Shown piece after piece: positions 3,627 to 6,566 of a stretch of DNA of 6,566 nucleotides. Source of the stretch: Rhodospirillales bacterium (lineage in GTDB: Bacteria > Pseudomonadota > Alphaproteobacteria > CACIAM-22H2). The stretch lies in the NCBI GenBank assembly GCA_016195145.1, contig JACQAF010000220.1, forward strand, positions 1 to 6,566, in the 5' to 3' direction. The notes beneath the pieces were generated by a model. The model saw nothing but the letters and a program-made list of their open reading frames with translations. It ran no database searches and was not told where the DNA came from. The first letter of the stretch is position 1. Every line of letters starts with the position of its first letter. Both the position numbers and the translations under genes were made by a program.

Positions 3627-6566
3627 ATGAGCGACGACATCAGGCCCGACGGCGAAAAATTCGTCCGCGACTACGTCGCCAACCGGAAACGCCTGATCGC
3701 CGGCCACGCCTACGATCCGGCCGAAGAGCACGATGCCTGCGGCGTCGGCCTGATCGCCGCCATCGACGGCAAGCCGCGCCGCGCCGTGGTCGAGGCGGGC
3801 ATCGCCGCGCTCAAGGCGGTCTGGCATCGCGGCGCGGTCGACGCCGATGGCAAGACCGGCGACGGCGCCGGCATCCACATCGAGATTCCACAGGATTTCT
3901 TCAAGGCGCATATCGCCCGCCAGGGCCTCAAGCCGGCCGCCGGCAAGCTCGCCGCCGGTCAGGTCTTTCTGCCGCGCAACGATCTTGAGGCGCAGGAACG
4001 CTGCCGCTGCATCAGCGAGACTGAAATCCTGCGCATGGGCTACACGATCTATGGCTGGCGCCAGGTGCCGGTGAACACCGCCGTATGCGGCGAAAAGGGG
4101 AACGCCACCCGGCCCGAGATCGAGCAGATCATGGTCGCCAATGCGCGCGGCGTATCGGAGGAGCAGTTCGAGCTCGATCTCTACGTCATCCGCCGGCGCA
4201 TCGAAAAGCAGGTACTGGCCGAAAACATCGCCGATTTCTATATCTGCTCGCTGTCCTGCCGCTCGATCATCTACAAGGGCATGTTCCTTGCCGAACAGCT
4301 ATCGGCTTTCTATCCCGACCTGCTCGACGAGCGCTTCGTCTCGTCCTTCGCCATCTACCATCAGCGTTATTCGACCAACACCTTCCCGACCTGGCGGCTC
4401 GCCCAGCCGGCCCGCATCCTCGCCCATAACGGCGAGATCAACACCCTGCGCGGCAACATCAACTGGATGAAAAGCCACGAGACGCGCATGGCGCACGAGC
4501 TGTTCGGCGGCGCTATCGAGGACGTCAAGCCGGTGATTCAGCCCGGATCGGACTCGGCGCAGATGGACAACGTGTTCGAGCTGCTGGTGCGCGGCGGCCG
4601 GCCGCTGCACATGGTCAAGATCATGATGATGCCGCCGGCCTGGTCCTTCGACGCCAAGATGCCGAAGGAAGAGGCGGACATGTGCTCCTACTGCAACTCG
4701 GTGATGGAGCCGTGGGACGGTCCGGCGGCGATCGCCGCCACCGACGGGCGGTGGGTGATCGCCGGCATGGATCGCAACGGCCTTCGGCCCTGCCGCTACG
4801 TCATCACCGGCGACGGATTGCTGATCGTCGGCTCGGAGACCGGGATGGTGAAGGTCGACGAGGCGCGGGTGGTCGAGAAGGGCCGCGTCGGCCCCGGTCA
4901 GATGATCGGCGTCGATCTCGTCGGCGGGCGCCTCTACCATGATCGCGAGATCAAGGCGCAGCTGGCCGGCTCGCGCCCGTTCAGCAAATGGGTGAAGCAG
5001 ATCACGGTGATCGATAGCCTGGTCAAGGCCGACATGGCGCCGCGCGCCGAATACAGCCGCGACGAGCTGCGCCGCAGCATGGTCGCCGTCGGCTGGAACC
5101 TCGAAGACCTCGAAATGATTCTCCACCCGATGGTCGAGGACGGAAAGGAAGCCGTCGGCTCGATGGGCGACGACACGCCGCTCGCCGTGCTCGCCGACAA
5201 ATATCGCGGCCTCCATCACTTTTTCCGCCAGAACTTCAGCCAGGTGACCAACCCGCCGATCGATTCGTTGCGCGAACGGCGGGTGATGACCTTGCGCACC
5301 CGGCTCGGCAATCTCGGCAACATCCTCGACGAGGACGAAAGCCAGTGCCGGCTGCTTCAGCTCGAATCGCCCGTTCTCCTCAACGAGGAGTTCGAGGCGA
5401 TGCGCGCCTATATGGGGTCGACGGCGGTCGAGATCGACTGCACCTTCGATCCCACGGCGGGCGACAACGCCTTGCGCGATGCGTTGCGGCGCATCCAGCG
5501 CGAGGCCGAAGACGGCGTGCGCGGCGGCTGCGTCCACGTCATCCTGACCGACCGCAATATCGGTCCGACGCGCGCGCCGATTCCGATGATCCTCGCCACT
5601 GGGGGCGTGCACACCCATCTCGTACGCCAGCAGCTGCGTACCTTCACCTCGCTCAACGTACGTGCGGCCGAATGCCTCGACGTGCATTATTTCGCGGTGC
5701 TGATCGGCGTCGGCGCGACCACGGTCAACGCCTATCTGGCGCAGGAAGCGATCGCCGACCGCCATCGCCGCGGCCTATTCCCCGGCCTCGCCCTCAAGGA
5801 GGCGCTGAAGCGTTACCAGAAGGCGAACGACGACGGCCTGCTCAAGGTCATGTCGAAGATGGGCATCTCGGTTATCTCGTCGTATCGCGGCGGCTACAAT
5901 TTCGAGGCGGTCGGCCTGTCGCGCACGCTGATTTCCGATTTCTTCCCCGGCATGACCAGCCGCATTTCGGGCATCGGTCTCGCCGGCATCCAGCGCAAGG
6001 TCGCGGCGCTGCACAAGCGCGCCTGGGCCGAGGACGTGATCGCGTTGCCGGTGGGCGGCTTCTACAAATACCGGCGCACGGGCGAAACCCATGCCTGGGA
6101 AGGCGATCTGATTCACACGCTGCAGACGGCGGTGGCCAACGATTCCTTCGCCACCTTCAAGAAATTCAGCGAGGGCGTGCGCAAGCTGCCGCCGGTGACG
6201 CTGCGCGACCTGCTCGATTTCAAGCCGGGCCGCGTCGCGGTTCCGGTCGACGAGGTCGAATCGATCACCGAAATCCGCAAGCGGCTGGTCGCCCCCGGCA
6301 TCTCGCTCGGCGCGCTCAGCCCCGAGGCGCACGAGACGCTGACCATCGCCATGAACCGCATCGGCGCCAAGTCGGATTCGGGCGAGGGCGGCGAGGATCC
6401 GGCCCGCTACCGGCCGCGCGCCAACGGCGACAACGCCTCGTCGGCGATCAAGCAGGTCGCCTCGGGGCGCTTCGGCGTCACGGCCGAATACCTCAATAAT
6501 TGCCGCGAGCTGGAGATCAAGGTCGCGCAGGGGGCCAAGCCCGGCGAGGGCGGCCAGCTTCCCGGC
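3627..6566 (+). CDS. gltB: Glutamate synthase (NADPH) large (alpha) subunit, N-terminal 980 residues (runs off the right edge)
   Basis: GltB hydrolyses glutamine at one site and channels the ammonia to 2-oxoglutarate at an FMN site. The window holds 980 codons without a stop; family members are about 1,500 residues. A propeptide of 37 residues precedes C38 (DACGVG), the expected N-terminal nucleophile after self-cleavage. Class II amidotransferase motifs follow: WHRGAVDADGKTGDGAG (66-82), YHQRYSTNTFPTW (244-256), HNGEIN (267-272), YCNSVMEPWDGPAA (355-368) and GMDRNGLRP (380-388). The central domain includes RGLHHFFRQNFSQVTNPP (from 527) and ISSYRGGYNFEA (750-761). The FMN synthase domain begins with GALSPEAHETL and SDSGEGGEDP (916-925), and the visible part ends in KPGEGGQLPG. 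The 3Fe-4S cysteines and the C-terminal beta-helix domain lie outside. The ATG at 3627 has a poor ribosome site (AGAAGCGAG, 3611-3619), so translation may depend on coupling to gltD or be weak. The upstream propeptide length supports this start. Confidence 0.96.
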   Translation, partial: MSDDIRPDGEKFVRDYVANRKRLIAGHAYDPAEEHDACGVGLIAAIDGKPRRAVVEAGIAALKAVWHRGAVDADGKTGDGAGIHIEIPQDFFKAHIARQGLKPAAGKLAAGQVFLPRNDLEAQERCRCISETEILRMGYTIYGWRQVPVNTAVCGEKGNATRPEIEQIMVANARGVSEEQFELDLYVIRRRIEKQVLAENIADFYICSLSCRSIIYKGMFLAEQLSAFYPDLLDERFVSSFAIYHQRYSTNTFPTWRLAQPARILAHNGEINTLRGNINWMKSHETRMAHELFGGAIEDVKPVIQPGSDSAQMDNVFELLVRGGRPLHMVKIMMMPPAWSFDAKMPKEEADMCSYCNSVMEPWDGPAAIAATDGRWVIAGMDRNGLRPCRYVITGDGLLIVGSETGMVKVDEARVVEKGRVGPGQMIGVDLVGGRLYHDREIKAQLAGSRPFSKWVKQITVIDSLVKADMAPRAEYSRDELRRSMVAVGWNLEDLEMILHPMVEDGKEAVGSMGDDTPLAVLADKYRGLHHFFRQNFSQVTNPPIDSLRERRVMTLRTRLGNLGNILDEDESQCRLLQLESPVLLNEEFEAMRAYMGSTAVEIDCTFDPTAGDNALRDALRRIQREAEDGVRGGCVHVILTDRNIGPTRAPIPMILATGGVHTHLVRQQLRTFTSLNVRAAECLDVHYFAVLIGVGATTVNAYLAQEAIADRHRRGLFPGLALKEALKRYQKANDDGLLKVMSKMGISVISSYRGGYNFEAVGLSRTLISDFFPGMTSRISGIGLAGIQRKVAALHKRAWAEDVIALPVGGFYKYRRTGETHAWEGDLIHTLQTAVANDSFATFKKFSEGVRKLPPVTLRDLLDFKPGRVAVPVDEVESITEIRKRLVAPGISLGALSPEAHETLTIAMNRIGAKSDSGEGGEDPARYRPRANGDNASSAIKQVASGRFGVTAEYLNNCRELEIKVAQGAKPGEGGQLPG

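Noticed and set aside
3066..3911. A 281-codon minus-strand frame spanning the gltD-gltB junction
   Set aside because: It is antisense to both conserved reading frames and shows no recognisable motif.
4299..5765. A 488-codon open frame on the minus strand, rich in Arg, His, Asp and Ala
   Set aside because: It lies wholly antisense to gltB, whose conserved motifs continue through it. Long antisense frames are common in GC-rich genes, and the composition matches no protein family.
5345..6499. A 384-codon plus-strand frame inside gltB
   Set aside because: It is an out-of-frame reading of gltB with Arg-rich content. The gltB frame is continuous and conserved across the same bases.
1..6566. Search for mobile elements, CRISPR arrays, toxin-antitoxin pairs or a new defence system
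   Set aside because: No transposase, integrase, spaced repeats or small paired genes are seen. A tRNA gene is present, but no integrase or attachment-site duplication lies beside it.

Overview
The window reads as ordinary chromosomal DNA from a high-GC alphaproteobacterium. The best guess is a member of the Rhodospirillales related to Azospirillum or Magnetospirillum. Three things point there: coding DNA that is roughly 65-72% GC where I sampled it, a short-type ribonuclease D, and GltD and GltB proteins that closely resemble, from memory, the Azospirillum brasilense glutamate synthase subunits. No database search was run, so the lineage is an inference.

Layout. On the minus strand, positions 1-385 hold the N-terminal part of a ribonuclease D gene that runs off the left edge. 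Upstream of it, also on the minus strand, is a complete tRNA-Leu(CAG) at 484-570. It has an encoded CCA end, a near-consensus sigma70 promoter at 604-632, and a GC-rich stem-loop just after its 3' end. Divergent from these, on the plus strand, is a complete NDUFA9-type SDR gene (762-1724). A 334-base gap follows (1725-2058). It holds two hairpins behind the SDR gene, one of them terminator-like, then an AT-rich island of about 22% GC with palindromes, a short hairpin with a T-run, and a large inverted repeat. Next comes gltD (2059-3537), an 89-base gap with a 10-bp direct repeat, and gltB (3627 to the right edge, first 980 codons only).

How the genes work together. GltB (alpha, large subunit) and GltD (beta, small subunit) form NADPH-dependent glutamate synthase (GOGAT). 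GltB releases ammonia from glutamine and adds it to 2-oxoglutarate on FMN. GltD collects electrons from NADPH on FAD and passes them through Fe-S clusters to GltB. Here gltD precedes gltB, the reverse of the E. coli order. The tRNA, ribonuclease D and NDUFA9-like genes are unrelated housekeeping neighbours.

I found no mobile element, CRISPR array, defence system or evidently new protein family. The most unusual sequence is the non-coding gap in front of gltD, which is probably a regulatory leader or promoter region for glutamate synthase.
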